This document shows, one piece after another, positions 1 through 11,696 of a DNA stretch of 64,000 nucleotides. The number at the start of each line of letters is the position of its first letter. Within the stretch, counting starts at the first letter, position 1. The notes under the pieces are model-generated. The model had not been told where the DNA came from. It saw nothing but the letters and a program-made list of their open reading frames with translations, and did not search any database. The DNA lies in NCBI GenBank assembly GCA_949592205.1, contig CATIUR010000005.1, positions 134,561,277 to 134,625,276 on the forward strand, in the 5' to 3' direction. The position numbers and the translations under genes are program-made. This DNA comes from Helichrysum umbraculigerum (Eukaryota > Streptophyta > Magnoliopsida > Asterales > Asteraceae).

Positions 1-2
1 TT

Positions 3-3000
3 GTGTCTACTGAGTTTAGACCACTATTAGAACTTGAATCCCGTAAGTTAGACAACAAGTATACCATAGAATTAGCCGATGGTGAGTTGATCGAATCAGG
101 AGAAATAGTACCGGGATGTACCTTGGAGTTAGAAGGTCATCTCTTCGAAATAGACTTACTACCGGTTAAGTTGGGAAGTTTTGACATTGTAGTCGGTATG
201 GATTGGTTATCTAAGAACCACGCTGAGATCATATGTTATGATAAGCTGGTACGATTACCACTGTCAACAGGAGAAACACTTGTGGTTCAAGGCGAGAAAT
301 GAAAGAGTGCCACAAAAATGATTTCGTGCTTGAAGGCCAGTAAGTATCTCCGAAAGGGGTACCAAGCATTTTTGGCACACATTGTAGAAAAGAAAACTAA
401 GGAGCGACGTATAGACGATGTGCCCATTGTACGCGACTATCCAGGAGTATTCCCTGATGAGTTGCCGGGATTGCCACCCCCACGACAAGTTGAGTTTCAC
501 ATTGACCTGGTGCCAGGAGCCGCACCTATCGCACGTGCACCTTATCGTCTAGCTCCCTCGGAAATGCAAGAGCTGTCTACGCAACTGCAAGAACTTCTAG
601 ACTTGGGATTCATCCGACCGAGCTTTTCCCCTTGGGGAGCTCCGGTTTTGTTTGTTAAGAAAAAGGATGGATCTATGCGGATGTGCATCGATTATCGGGA
701 ACTAAACAAGGTAACTATCAAGAACCGATACCCGTTACCATGCATTGACGATCTGTTTGATCAACTGCAAGGATCGAGTCATTATTCAAAAATTGACCTG
801 CGATCTGGTTACCACCAACTCAAGGTACGAGAAGAGGATGTACCAAAAACTGCGTTTAGGACTCGATACGGTCATTACGAGTTCCTAGTCATGCCTTTTG
901 GACTGACCAACGCACCAGCAGTATTCATGGATTTGATGAACAGAGTATGCAAACCCTATCTAGATAAATTCGTCATTGTGTTTATTGATGACATCTTGGT
1001 ATACTCACGATCGAAAGAGGATCACGAGCAACATCTGAAGCTTGTTCTCGAACTACTACAAAAAGAGAAGCTTTACGCAAAGTTCTCTAAGTGCGAATTT
1101 TGGATTCGAGAGGTCCAATTCCTTGGTCATGTGATAAATGACAAGGGAATTCACGTAGACCCATCCAAAATTGAGGCAATCAACAATTGGGAAGCACCGA
1201 AAACCCCAACTGAAGTACGACAATTTCTTGGTCTAGCTGGCTATTACAGGCGATTCATCGCAAACTTTTCAAAGATAGCCCAGCCACTTACCACATTAAC
1301 TCAAAAAGACAAGAAATTTGAGTGGAATGAGAAGCAAGAGAATGCATTTCAACTACTGAAGCAGAAACTGAGCAGCGCACCCATACTATCTCTACCTGAA
1401 GGAGTAGATAACTTTGTTGTTTACTGTGATGCCTCGCATCAGGGATTGGGTTGCGTACTGATGCAAAACGAAAAGGTCATTGCTTATGCCTCACGACAAC
1501 TAAAAGTGCATGAGAAAAACTACACGACTCATGATTTGGAATTTGGAGCCGTTGTTTTTGCACTGAAGATCTGGAGACACTATCTATATGGTACAAAGTG
1601 TATGATCTTTACTGATCATAAGAGTCTACAACATATATTCGACCAGAAGGAACTTAACATGAGACAACGACGTTGGGTCGAATTACTTAACGATTACGAC
1701 TGTGAAATAAAGTATCACCCGGGTAAGGCTAACGTAGTAGCAGATGCCCTGAGTCGTAAGGAACGAATCAAACCTCGAAGAGTTCGAGCCTTGGGATTGA
1801 CAATCCACTCGAATCTCATTACTCAAATTCGTGAAGCACAAGAACTTGCTTTCACCTCCGAACGCCTTAAGGATGAATCCTTGAAAGGGATGGAAAAACA
1901 ACTCGAGAAAAAGGACAACGGAGTGTTGTATTTCATGAACCGAATTTGGGTACCATGCGTAGATGAGTTACGCAAGCTGATTTTGGACGAGGCACATAAG
2001 TCCAACTACTCGATACATCCTGGTGCGGACAAGATGTACCAGGACTTGAAAGGCTTTTACTGGTGGCCTGGAATGAAACGTGACATTTCCACCTACGTGA
2101 GCAAATGTTTAACTTGCTCGAAGGTAAAAGTTGAATACCAAAAGCCGTCTGGACTTTTGCAACAACCTGAACTGCCCAAATGGAAATGGGAGCAAATAAC
2201 AATGGACTTCATTACGAAGTTACCTAGAACGGCATCTGGAGCAAATGCCATATGGGTGATTGTCGATCGACTGACGAAATCAGCCCACTTTCTAGCTATT
2301 AAGGAAACGGATGGAATGGAGAAACTAGCTAAAATCTATATTAAAGAGATTGTTTCTCGGCATGGGGTGCCACTATCCATCATATCTGATAGAGAAGCGC
2401 GATTCACTTCTCGCTTTTGGCAAACATTACAACAGGCAATGGGTACTCGACTTGATATGAGTACTGCCTATCACCCGCAGACTGACGGCCAAAGTGAGCG
2501 AACTATACAGACGCTCGAAGACTTGTTGCGAGCATGTGTGATAGACTTTGGAGGTAACTGGGATACCCACCTACCTCTAGCTGAATTTTCTTACAACAAT
2601 AGTTATCACACGAGTATACAGATGGCACCATTTGAGGCGTTATATGGACGCAAGTGCCGATCACCACTCTGTTGGGCAGAGTTGGACGACAGACAACTAT
2701 CTGGACCCGAACTTGTCCAGGAAACCACTGACAAAATAACTCAAGTATTAAGCCGACTGAAAGCGGCACGAGACCGACAAAAGAGTTACGCTGATAACCG
2801 CCGTAAACCTCTTGAGTTTCAAGTAGGAGACAAGGTCCTACTCAAAGTATCTCCCTGGAAAGGAGTAGCACGATTTGGCAAACGAGGAAAGCTGAACCCA
2901 CGATACATCGGACCGTTTGAAATCCTTGCTAGGGTTGGTCCTGTCGCTTATAAGCTCAAACTACCACAAGAGCTTAGTAGCATACACGATACTTTCCACG

Positions 3001-3269
3001 TTAGCAACCTCAAAAAGTGTCTTTCTGACGAAACACTTATCCTTCCTCCTGACGAAGTCTTCATTGACTCAAAACTTAACTTTGTGGAGGAACCTGTTGA
3101 AGTTATGGATTCTAAAACTCAAAAACTTCGACACAAACGAATCAAACTGGTTAAAGTTCGTTGGAACTCGAAACATGGCCCAGAGTTTACCTGGGAACGA
3201 GAGGATGAAATACGAAAGAAATACCCCAACCTATTTGAGAGAGTGACCGAGACTCACGGCTCGACTTAA
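3..3269 (+). pseudogene. Pol polyprotein of element A, 5'-partial, one in-frame stop
   Basis: One frame is open from the window start to 3269 except for a TGA at 300-302. The part before the stop is the end of protease, including the conserved IVVGMDWLSK block. After it come reverse transcriptase (active-site box VFIDDIL near residue 220 counted from the ATG at 318), RNase H (YCDAS near residue 370, TDHKSL, DALSRKE), and an integrase zinc region H-H-C-C followed by its catalytic core (MDFITKLP, SDREARF, TDGQSERTIQTLEDLLRACV). The last 50 residues (VKVRWNSKHGPEFTWERE) form a chromodomain-type tail. Apart from the stop, 983 codons are uninterrupted, so the copy is young. Whether the TGA is read through is unknown; I treat the copy as disabled. 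Confidence 0.93.
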
Positions 3270-3290
3270 ATCTCGGGACGAGATTTCACT

Positions 3291-3303
3291 AACGGGGGGA
3301 GAA
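3291..3303 (+). promoter_or_regulatory. Polypurine tract of element A
   Basis: AACGGGGGGAGAA lies directly before the LTR start TGTGACAC. This is the plus-strand primer position in LTR retrotransposons. A hairpin (3268-3286, arms AAATCTCG / CGAGATTT, loop GGA) lies just upstream. Confidence 0.85.
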
Positions 3304-4471
3304 TGTGACACTCCTCCAAATTAGGTATATAATTATACTTAATTACATGCATTTCTTACGCTAATTCCCTGCATTTGTTTTAAACTAAACTTATGATGTG
3401 ATGTTAGTCTAGCGAGCCCCAAAACAATAATACAAAAAGTATTACATTATACGTGGTATTTATAAATTACGTACGAACGTATCGAAACGAAGCCGACAAA
3501 AATAATTAACCAGATTTGGTTATATGAAATAATTAATAATTCGGTTATTAATTACTTGAAATTATATATCTATAACATATAGATAAAATGGTTCAATTAT
3601 ACGTTTAACATAAAACGTATTATATAACGAACAGAAACAATTCTAAAACGTACCTAAAAGGTCAAAATATGAAAAATGTTATTTTTCTAGTACGTTTTCA
3701 AGTATTTAGAACATTACTTCAAAATATGAATTCGAAACTCAACCGAAATCTGGCGCTCATTTGGACGCGCGCAGTAAAATGTACAAAATTGTACAACTAC
3801 TAAAAATAATGATAACCTCATTATTCTGGAAATATATTACGAACCAGGAGAGCATCTACAAAATAAAAATATAAAATGTTAAATTTTATATTGCTATAAT
3901 TATACCCGTACTCAAAATTTCAGTACACAAACCGGCTACCAAACTCAATAATTGAGCAGACCGATTGATTTTAAACCCATACTCCCTCCATCTCTCTGTG
4001 ATCATTCGGCAAATACACACACACACAAATAATTCATCTCCTTCCTCTCAAAGAAATTACACAAGATCAGAACATCAAATAGCAGCAGGAAGTGGAAGTG
4101 GATCAAGCCAGTGACTCTATCACCATCATCATCATCATCCGATCACCATCTTCATCCTTTTCATCTTTGTAAGAAAACTTATAATCTTTGATCTCTTTGT
4201 TTAAATTTCGATATATTACTTGTGTATGCATCATAATCTAGCTACATAACATCACAAACTTGAAGATTGATGATTTGTTCTTGAAATGGGTTTTAAAAAC
4301 CAAAACTATAAACCAAGAATCAACAAATGAAAACTTGTTAAAATGTGGTAATAAGTTGATAAAATGACATAACTAGTTGATATAAACGTTTGGTACTATG
4401 ATCTAAACAAGTTGGAAACAAAATCATCGAGTTTATTTATGCTCTGCACAAACAGAACCTGTAAAACCTTT

Positions 4472-4914
4472 GAATCCGGCGGATTCAAGCGAATCCGGCG
4501 GATTCCCAGCCGAAGCTCAGATGAATCCGACGTATTCACGGGAATACGGCGGATTCCCATTTCTAAACCAGTCGAATACGGCGTATTCCTTCGAATACGG
4601 CGTATTCCTCCGTTTGTACTCTTAAACCAGTTTCTAAACAAGTAGAATACGGCGTATTCCGTTGAATACGGCGTATTCCCACCTTTGACCCGCACACAAA
4701 CTTTCGGCAGAAACGGTGAACGAGTAAAAGACACGCTTGATCCGGCGGATCATCGGGGATCCGGTGGATCCTCCTAAACTCGAATGAATACGGCGTATTC
4801 ACCAGAATACGGCGTATTCCCCTATTTTCGAATGAATACGGCGTATTCACCAGAATACGGCGTATTCCCCTTATTGACCCGAATCCGGCGTATTCACTAG
4901 AATACGGCGGATTC
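4472..4914 (+). repeat. Cluster of 16 paired 15-bp palindromes in LTR A
   Basis: Units read GAATACGGCGTATTC or GAATCCGGCGGATTC and variants: 7-bp arms around one central base. Starts are 4472/4491, 4523/4542, 4574/4593, 4645/4664, 4738/4757, 4786/4805, 4834/4853 and 4881/4900. All eight pairs are exactly 19 bp start to start. Sequence between pairs is variable. Confidence 0.9.
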
Positions 4915-6139
4915 CCCACTGATGACTTTTGCATTTTTAAATAATGTACAAACTAATAAACGGTATAGTACTTATGTATCGATTATACGTTAATGGTACA
5001 AAATGTTACGACAAGGGACTTAGAACTAGACAGACATATTATTGAGACATTTTGAATACGGACAAGTAGAACACAACAAAACTTAATACGATAACGAATA
5101 ATATATATATACTAACGGACAATGTATATATACAACTAGACGTATAAAAATGGAACGATTTAAATTATCTAGTACAAACTATACGACAAACGTAAACGAC
5201 AACCAAGTTTTATTCGCGACAATTAACAACGACGACAACTAATATATATATTAGAATATATATATATTCAACTAATATATATATACGAGAATATATGTAT
5301 TCACCTATATAAGTATATGTATATATGCTTACACCTTTCGGACAATTCAACAAACGAACAATACTTGGATAATATTATATATTTCCAAACAACAATTATC
5401 AACGAAATACACAAACTTTAGAAATTGATAATTTCTTGAAACAAACGAACTATTAACGTAAGTAAACATAGTACTTATAGTTAATACATTGTTGTGTATA
5501 GGTTGACTACGTTTGGGCTTCGCTATCATATCTCGCTAGCATTCACATCCGAGCACTCACAGTGAGTTCACAAACCCCTTTTAAATGTTTTAATGTTTTA
5601 AAACTTCGGGGTGGAAAACATAGAAATCGTATGTATAATTGCATGCGACAACTGTTTGAATACTTGATGTATTTACTTAAACTATTGATGAAATGAGATT
5701 TCATGTTGTGACTGATTAAATACTGTACGTATTTGCTTAAACTGTTTATGAAGGGGTACTTCATACTTGAACTATTTGTGAAAGGGTATTTCACACAACT
5801 ATTTGAACTATGTTTTTATGAAATGTTTTTCATAACTATTTTGGGAATTTAGGCAACGAATCTTGGTACAGATCTAGGCTGAACGATGTAGTGCATAAAA
5901 GACCTTATGACTACAGACTATAACCATTAGCTAGGTGACTCTAGCCACTGAGTATACGGATAGTACTATCGCCGTGACGACCCTCCTACGGATTTGGGAG
6001 CGTATACTTAATTGTCCAGCATGGCAAACAACAACAGATTAGGGTTGTGGTTTGGTTATAGGGTTAGATCGGGTTACCTTACTTGACAGGTTTAGCTCAC
6101 CTTTCAAGGGATCACCGTCTAAATAATTCCCACTAAACT

Positions 6140-6385
6140 ATTGATTAGGAAAGGATTTCCTACGTACACTGATTTGGAAATGTTAATCTTTATTTAGGAT
6201 TAACTTGTGTTTCCTACTGATAACTGATTTAGGAAATGTTATTTGATTAATAACTTGTGTTTCCTATTACAACTACAACTGATTTGGGAAATGTTATTTA
6301 TTAATAACTTGTGTTTCCTACTTGACAAACAACGCTTATTTGGAAATGTTATTCTTAAATGATTAACTTGTGTTTCCTACATAAC
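6140..6385 (+). repeat. Imperfect repeats in LTR A
   Basis: Four to five degenerate copies of a unit running from GGAAATGTTAT to AACTTGTGTTTCCTA. The beginning (AGGAAA) and end (TTTCCT) of each unit are complementary, so each copy can fold into a hairpin. Confidence 0.6.
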
Positions 6386-6827
6386 AAACAAACTTGTGAA
6401 TTCACTCAACAATTTTGTTGACGTTTTACTCTATGTTTTTCAGGGAATTAGCAGCGTAAGTAAGATCTGCATGCATTATCAGGACGGACTACCCTGGACT
6501 TGTTAGGATGCCACTACTTTTGGGACACTTGGATTTCCTCTGTATAACTGCAACTACTGCAGTCATACCTATGAAATCTACTTTTGATATTATGTATTTT
6601 ATGAAATACTGATTTCAATCACTACTATTACTGTTACTACTTTTCAAGTAGTAATCTTTTGTAAAACTTTAACTAATGGCATCTTAATCTATTTCGTTCT
6701 GCGATAACCATATGCTCTGAGTATGTATGTATTTGTTGGTTGTTTTACTGCTCGCACCCCCGCCACGTCACTAAGCTTCCGCAAACCACTCTATATAATT
6801 GTAATTACCGTTTGGCGGGGTGTGACA

Positions 6828-9543
6828 ACGACCGTACAGTGCCTCAAAAGGTGCAGCCTTAATGCTGGCATGATAGCTGTTATTGTAGGAAAATTCGCAT
6901 AATGGTAGATGTCTTTCCCAGTTTGTACCGAAATCAACTACACAGGCTCGTAGCATGTCTTCCAGTGTTTGGATGGTTCGTTCACTTTGGCCATCGGTTT
7001 GAGGATGGTACGCGGTGCTCATATCGAGACGAGTACCCAATGCTTTTTGAAGTGACTGCCAAAAGTGAGAGGTGAAGCGGGCATCTCTGTCAGAGATGAT
7101 CGAGATTGGAACGCCGTGTTGAGAAATGATTTCCTTGATGTAGATTTGTGCGAGGCGCTCCATTTTATCGTTTTCCTTGATTGCCAGGAAATGAGCAGAT
7201 TTGGTGAGACGATCGACGATCACCCAAATGGTATCGCAACCGTTCGACGACTTGGGTAATTTGGTTATGAAATTCATGGCAATTTGTTCCCATTTTCATT
7301 CAGGGATTTCAGGTTGTTGGAGTAAGTCGGAAGGTTTCTGATGTTCGGTTTTGACTTTCGAGCAAGTAAGGCACTTGCTGACGTAAGTGGCGATTTCGGC
7401 TTTCATGTTCGGCCACCAATAAAATTCCTTGATGCCGTGGTACATCTTATCGGATCCTGGATGGATAGAGTATTTGGACTTGTGAGCCTCATCCATCACC
7501 AAGTCTCGTAGGTTCCCAAAATTAGGCAACCAGATTCGGTTTAAGAAATACCTAATCCCGTTAGGTCTGATTCCGAATTCTTTGTCAATACCCCGTAAGG
7601 CTTCATTTTTTATGTTTTCAGGTTTTAGGGCTTCGATCTGAGCGGTATGGATCTGAATGGTAAGATCGTTGTGAATGGTCATACTGAGGGCTCGGACTCG
7701 AAGTGGTTTTGGTCGTTCCTTTTGACTGAGGGCATCGGCTACAACATTAGCCTTCCCTGGATGGTACTTGATCTCGCAATCGTAATCGGTAAGCAACTCG
7801 ACCCATCGACGTTGCCTCATGTTGAGGTCTTTCTGATCGAATATATGTTGGAGACTTTTATGGTCGGTAAAGATTGTGCACTTAGTGCCGTAGAGGTAAT
7901 GTCTCCAGATTTTTAGAGCGAACACGACAGCTCCAAGCTCTAGGTCGTGAGTAGTGTAGTTCTTTTCATGAATTTTCAGCTGTCGTGAGGCGTAGGCAAT
8001 GACTTTGTCTCGTTGCATCAGCACACAACCGAGACCTTGGTGGGAAGCATCGCAGTATACCACGAAGTCGTCGGTGCCTTCGGGTAACGATAGGATTGGA
8101 GCACTGCAAAGCTTTTGTTTTAATAATTGAAAGGCCGACTCCTGTTTATCAGTCCAATTGAACTTCTTTTCTTTCTGAGTCAGTACCGTGAGTGGATGAG
8201 CTATTTTGGAGAAATTTTTGATGAATCGCCGATAGTACCCAGCAAGACCCAAGAATTGACGTACTTCAGTTGCAGTGGTGCGTGCTTGCCAGTCTTTGAT
8301 AGCCTCGATTTTTGATGGGTCCACGTGAATTCCCTGACTGTCGATCACGTGTCCAAGGAATTGAACGGTTTTTATCCAGAACTCACACTTGGAGAATTTG
8401 GCGTAAAGCTCCTCGTGTTTAAGTAGTTCTATGATGGTTTTGAGGTGTTGCGCATGTTCTTGCTCGTTGCGCGAGTAAATGAGTATGTCATCGATAAAAA
8501 CAATGACAAACTTGTCGAGGTAAGGTTTACACACCTGGTTCATGAGGTCCATGAATACAGCCGGTGCGTTGGTTAGACCGAAGGGCATCACTTGGAATTC
8601 GTAGTGCCCGTAACGAGTTCTGAAAGCAGTTTTTGGAATATCGGTGTCGCGAACCTGTAACTGATGATATCCTGATCGCAGGTCGATTTTTGAGTAGAAA
8701 CTTGAACCCTGAAGTTGATCGAATAGATCATCAATGTGAGGAAGTGGGTATCGGTTTTTGACGGTCAATTTGTTCAACTCTCGATAGTCGATGCACATTC
8801 GGAAAGAACCGTCCTTCTTTTTAACAAATAAGACCGGAGCTCCCCAAGGTGAAGAACTCGGTCTGATGAATCCTCTATCCAGGAGTTCCTGTAACTGGGT
8901 GGACAACTCCTGCAGTTCGGATGGAGCTAAACGGTACTGTGCGCGGGCCACCGGTGCGGCACCCGGCACGAGATCGATTGAGAACTCAACCTGTCTCGGT
9001 GGAGGTAGACCAGGTAGTTCTTCCGGAAAGACTTCGGGAAAGTCTCTAACAATCGGCACATCCTCAAGTCGCTTCTCCTCCGACTTCTTCTCTGTGATGT
9101 GTGCGAGTATTGCAGGGTAACCCTTTCTCAGAAATTTTCGGGTTTTTAAGCAAGAGATTATATTGAGTCTCGTCCCACCGGTCTCCCCCTGTATGATCAA
9201 GGTTCTACCGACGGCGAGTGGGATAAGGGACGATCTTATCGTAACAAACGATTTCGGCTCGGTGTTTAGACAACCAGTCCATTCCAATGATGACGTCGAA
9301 ACTTCCGATTTCAACGGGTACAAGATCGATTGAAAAGGTTTCGTCAGCTAGGTTTAGAGTGCAATTAGGTATCACACTATTGGTTTCTATAAGTTTCTCA
9401 TTTGCTAGCTCTACAGTGTACTTAACATCTAAGGCAACAGGAGTGATGTCAAGTAGTGGGCAAAAGTCATCAGATATAAAGCTTCTATCAGCACCAGTAT
9501 CAAATAGAACAGAAGCAGTTAAGTTGTTGAGGAGGAACATACC
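6828..9543 (-). pseudogene. Pol of element B, broken (protease to mid-integrase)
   Basis: Protease begins near 9540 with the aspartic active site FDTGADRSF and continues to IIGMDWLSKHRAE. A frameshift near 9228 joins it to the frame 9323-7296. That frame holds RT (VFIDDILIYS), RNase H (YCDASHQ, TDHKSL) and the integrase zinc region. A TGA at 7294-7296 replaces the conserved Trp after PEIPE. The same frame then continues with MNFITKLP, SDRDARF and TDGQSERTIQTLEDMLRACV until LTR A cuts it at 6828 inside EALYGR. The protein cannot be made intact from this copy. Confidence 0.92.
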
Positions 9544-10373
9544 TGTGACACCCGGTCAAAATAACCCAAAATTAGCTCCTAATTTAAACTTTTAAAACAC
9601 GTATTACATACGTGTCAATACTCAAGTACACAAGTATTATATATGTATTTATATATATATATAACACATTGATTATTCAATAATCACGTACAAACAAAAC
9701 TAAAAGAAAACGTAATCTTCAATACGGACGTTGGTGAAAAACATTTTTTAAATAATGTATTATTGTTTGGAATAATAATTATTTACTCGATTTCAACTTT
9801 AAGCATATTTTGTACACAGAAAACTATCCGTCAATCTAGACAAAAACAAAGATATATTTTTATACCTTATTAAAAGTATTTTTATAAAATACTTTGATTA
9901 AAAACGTATACGATAATATTTTTAGAGAATTATCATTTTAAAAGATTATACTACTTTACGATCGGGTACGCGAACACGGGTATCACCTAACCTCAATTAT
10001 TGGAGGGCGGTATACAACCGACCTCAAATAATTGATACACACACACGCTCACAACTCTTTTCTCTATCTCATTCTCTGCTCTCTCAACTCTCTCTCGGTC
10101 TCACTCTCACAATAACAACAACATCAAAAACCGGAACCAAAATCATCATCATCTTCTTCATCCTTGTTCATCATCATCATCGGATCATCATCACCATCCT
10201 CGCGGTCCCATTTTTAATTTTGTAAGAATCACTAGCTTTTTCCCTTTAAAGTTCATGTTTATATTATGTATATGACTATGTAATAGCATTATACTAAGTT
10301 GATTGTATGCAAAAACGGATTTAAAACTGGTATTGTGAGTTAACTGCACGAACAGACCCGAAAGAAACAACCC

Positions 10374-10606
10374 ACCCGGACGGGTGGATCAAGTAACCCG
10401 AACGGGTAAGGTTGCATACCCGAACGGGTAAGGTTGCATACCCAATCGGGTATGGACCTGTACCCGGACGGGTAAGTCCATATACCCGAACGGGTGAAAG
10501 GTGAAACCCGAACGGGTGGTACACACAGACCCGGACGGATTAGAAAACTCACCCGGACTGCTCACCAAACATACCCGGACGGGTATGGAGCCCTACCCGG
10601 ACGGGT
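10374..10606 (+). repeat. Eleven 12-bp palindromes with a 22-bp period
   Basis: Units are ACCCGAACGGGT or ACCCGGACGGGT and variants (arms ACCCG / CGGGT around 2 bases). They start at 10374, 10396, 10418, 10440, 10462, 10484, 10506, 10529, 10551, 10573 and 10595. Spacing is 22 bp with a single 23. The 10-bp spacers mostly differ in sequence but not in length. Confidence 0.93.
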
Positions 10607-11250
10607 AACACCCATTTAGCCCACCATCTTTTGTAGTTTTGTAGTCCTCTGAGTCACGGTCGTCTGGGCAGCTTGATCGTCTAAATCCGAGTTCGTATGA
10701 GAGAGTTATGGCCAAAACGGTGCGACATAGTCAAATCAGCAAAATGCACTATCTTTTCATATTTTTTTCCTCAATCTTTAACCTTAACACATGAGATCAA
10801 TTCCAAGCTAAATAAGTATCTAAAGTACATGAAATCAACTAGAAACAAGTACAAAAATTGTATTTTGAAATATGATTTCACTTCTGTCACCAACGGGCCG
10901 TACACTTTTACAAACTACAAACTTAATTGTTTTCAAACATATAAACAAACACTTGGACACAATTCAACCGAATAAACATTAATATGGATGGTATTTGTAC
11001 GCCTCCATTTACTTATATATAATCTCGCGTGTTTAGGGTACTAGGAAGTTACACTTGGTACACGCGCGCACATTAGGATTTGCTTGCTTTTCAGGTGAGT
11101 TTCACTGCCCCTTTTTACTGTTTTACTTTGGGGGAGATGCATCACTTGTTTACTAAACGTATTTGCTTACTGATATTACTTGTTTACTGTATGTACATGT
11201 TTACAAAAAGTGATTGTTTACTAAAATTACTTGAATTACTAGATACATAT

Positions 11251-11500
11251 ACAAATGTATTGTTTTACCGACTTATTTACTTACCGACTTTAATACAATT
11301 ACAAATGTATTGTTTTACAGACTTATTTACTTACTGACTTTAATACAATTACAAATGTATTGTTTTACAGACTTATTTACTTACTGACTTTAATACAATT
11401 ACAAATGTATTGTTTTACAGACTTATTTACTTACTGACTTTAATACATATACAAATGTATTGTTTTACTGACTTATTTATTTACCGACTTATTTACCTAC
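11251..11500 (+). repeat. Five-copy 50-bp tandem repeat
   Basis: Copies start with ACAAATGTAT at 11251, 11301, 11351, 11401 and 11451, exactly 50 bp apart, with only a few differences. The array lies in the solo LTR between the CAG|GTGAGT site and the structured module. Confidence 0.9.
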
Positions 11501-11627
11501 TGACTTGTTTACTTACCGACTTACAGACTTATAGATTTACTGAATTACTGAGTTGCATGAGTTTCCTTTTAATCCAATGAAGTCCTCTGAATCATAGTCG
11601 TCAATTATACGATAAGCGCGAATTTTA

Positions 11628-11696
11628 GTATATGGATCCATATGGGACTGACAATCCCCGCCTGGGGTGGTAGCGCCACCACGAACTGCAAGTGTC
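11628..11696 (+). promoter_or_regulatory. Structured LTR module, copy 1
   Basis: In order: the perfect palindrome ATATGGATCCATAT (11630-11643), GGGACTGACAATCCC, then CCCCGCCTGGGG and the hairpin GGTGG-TAGCG-CCACC. The same arrangement recurs in five other LTRs here, with compensating base changes in the paired positions. A role in RNA folding, dimerisation or protein binding is inference. Confidence 0.7.

Larger units (their letters stand above)
1..6827 (+). mobile_element. Element A: Tekay-type Ty3/Gypsy retrotransposon, 3' part
   Basis: The window opens inside the Pol region. Protease, RT, RNase H, integrase and a chromodomain tail are followed by a polypurine tract and one 3' LTR (3304-6827). 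The order PR-RT-RH-INT defines Ty3/Gypsy and the C-terminal chromodomain-like tail points to the chromovirus branch. The 5' LTR, gag and start of protease lie left of the window. At its right end the element abuts, at 6828, the integrase of minus-strand element B, so A inserted into B. The likely target duplication is ACGAC (6828-6832), which cannot be checked without the left flank. Confidence 0.93.
3304..6827 (+). repeat. 3' LTR of element A, 3.5 kb
   Basis: It starts TGTGACAC and ends GTGTGACA, the usual TG...CA, right after the polypurine tract. Its ends differ from the other LTRs here (TGTGACACTCC... and ...GGCGGGGTGTGACA). Internal landmarks are a CT-rich stretch near 3980-4060, a donor-like GTAAG at 4169, a palindrome cluster at 4472-4914, AT-rich stretches at 5100-5330, and short imperfect repeats at 6140-6385. 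No open reading frame of note lies in it; ORFs over the palindromes are repeat translations. Confidence 0.88.

Noticed and set aside
4396..4934. ORFs on both strands encoding repeated EYAVF / IRRI peptides (also 57344-57550 and 63174-63380)
   Set aside because: They are translations of the 15-bp palindromes in several frames; no conserved start or family similarity.
10374..10606. CRISPR-like repeat-spacer array
   Set aside because: Plant nuclear DNA, 12-bp palindromic units and 10-bp spacers, no cas genes; it lies inside an LTR. Treated as an LTR palindrome array.
10697..11337. Short plus-strand ORFs in the solo LTR
   Set aside because: AT-rich composition and overlap with the 50-bp tandem repeat; no homology or consistent coding signal.
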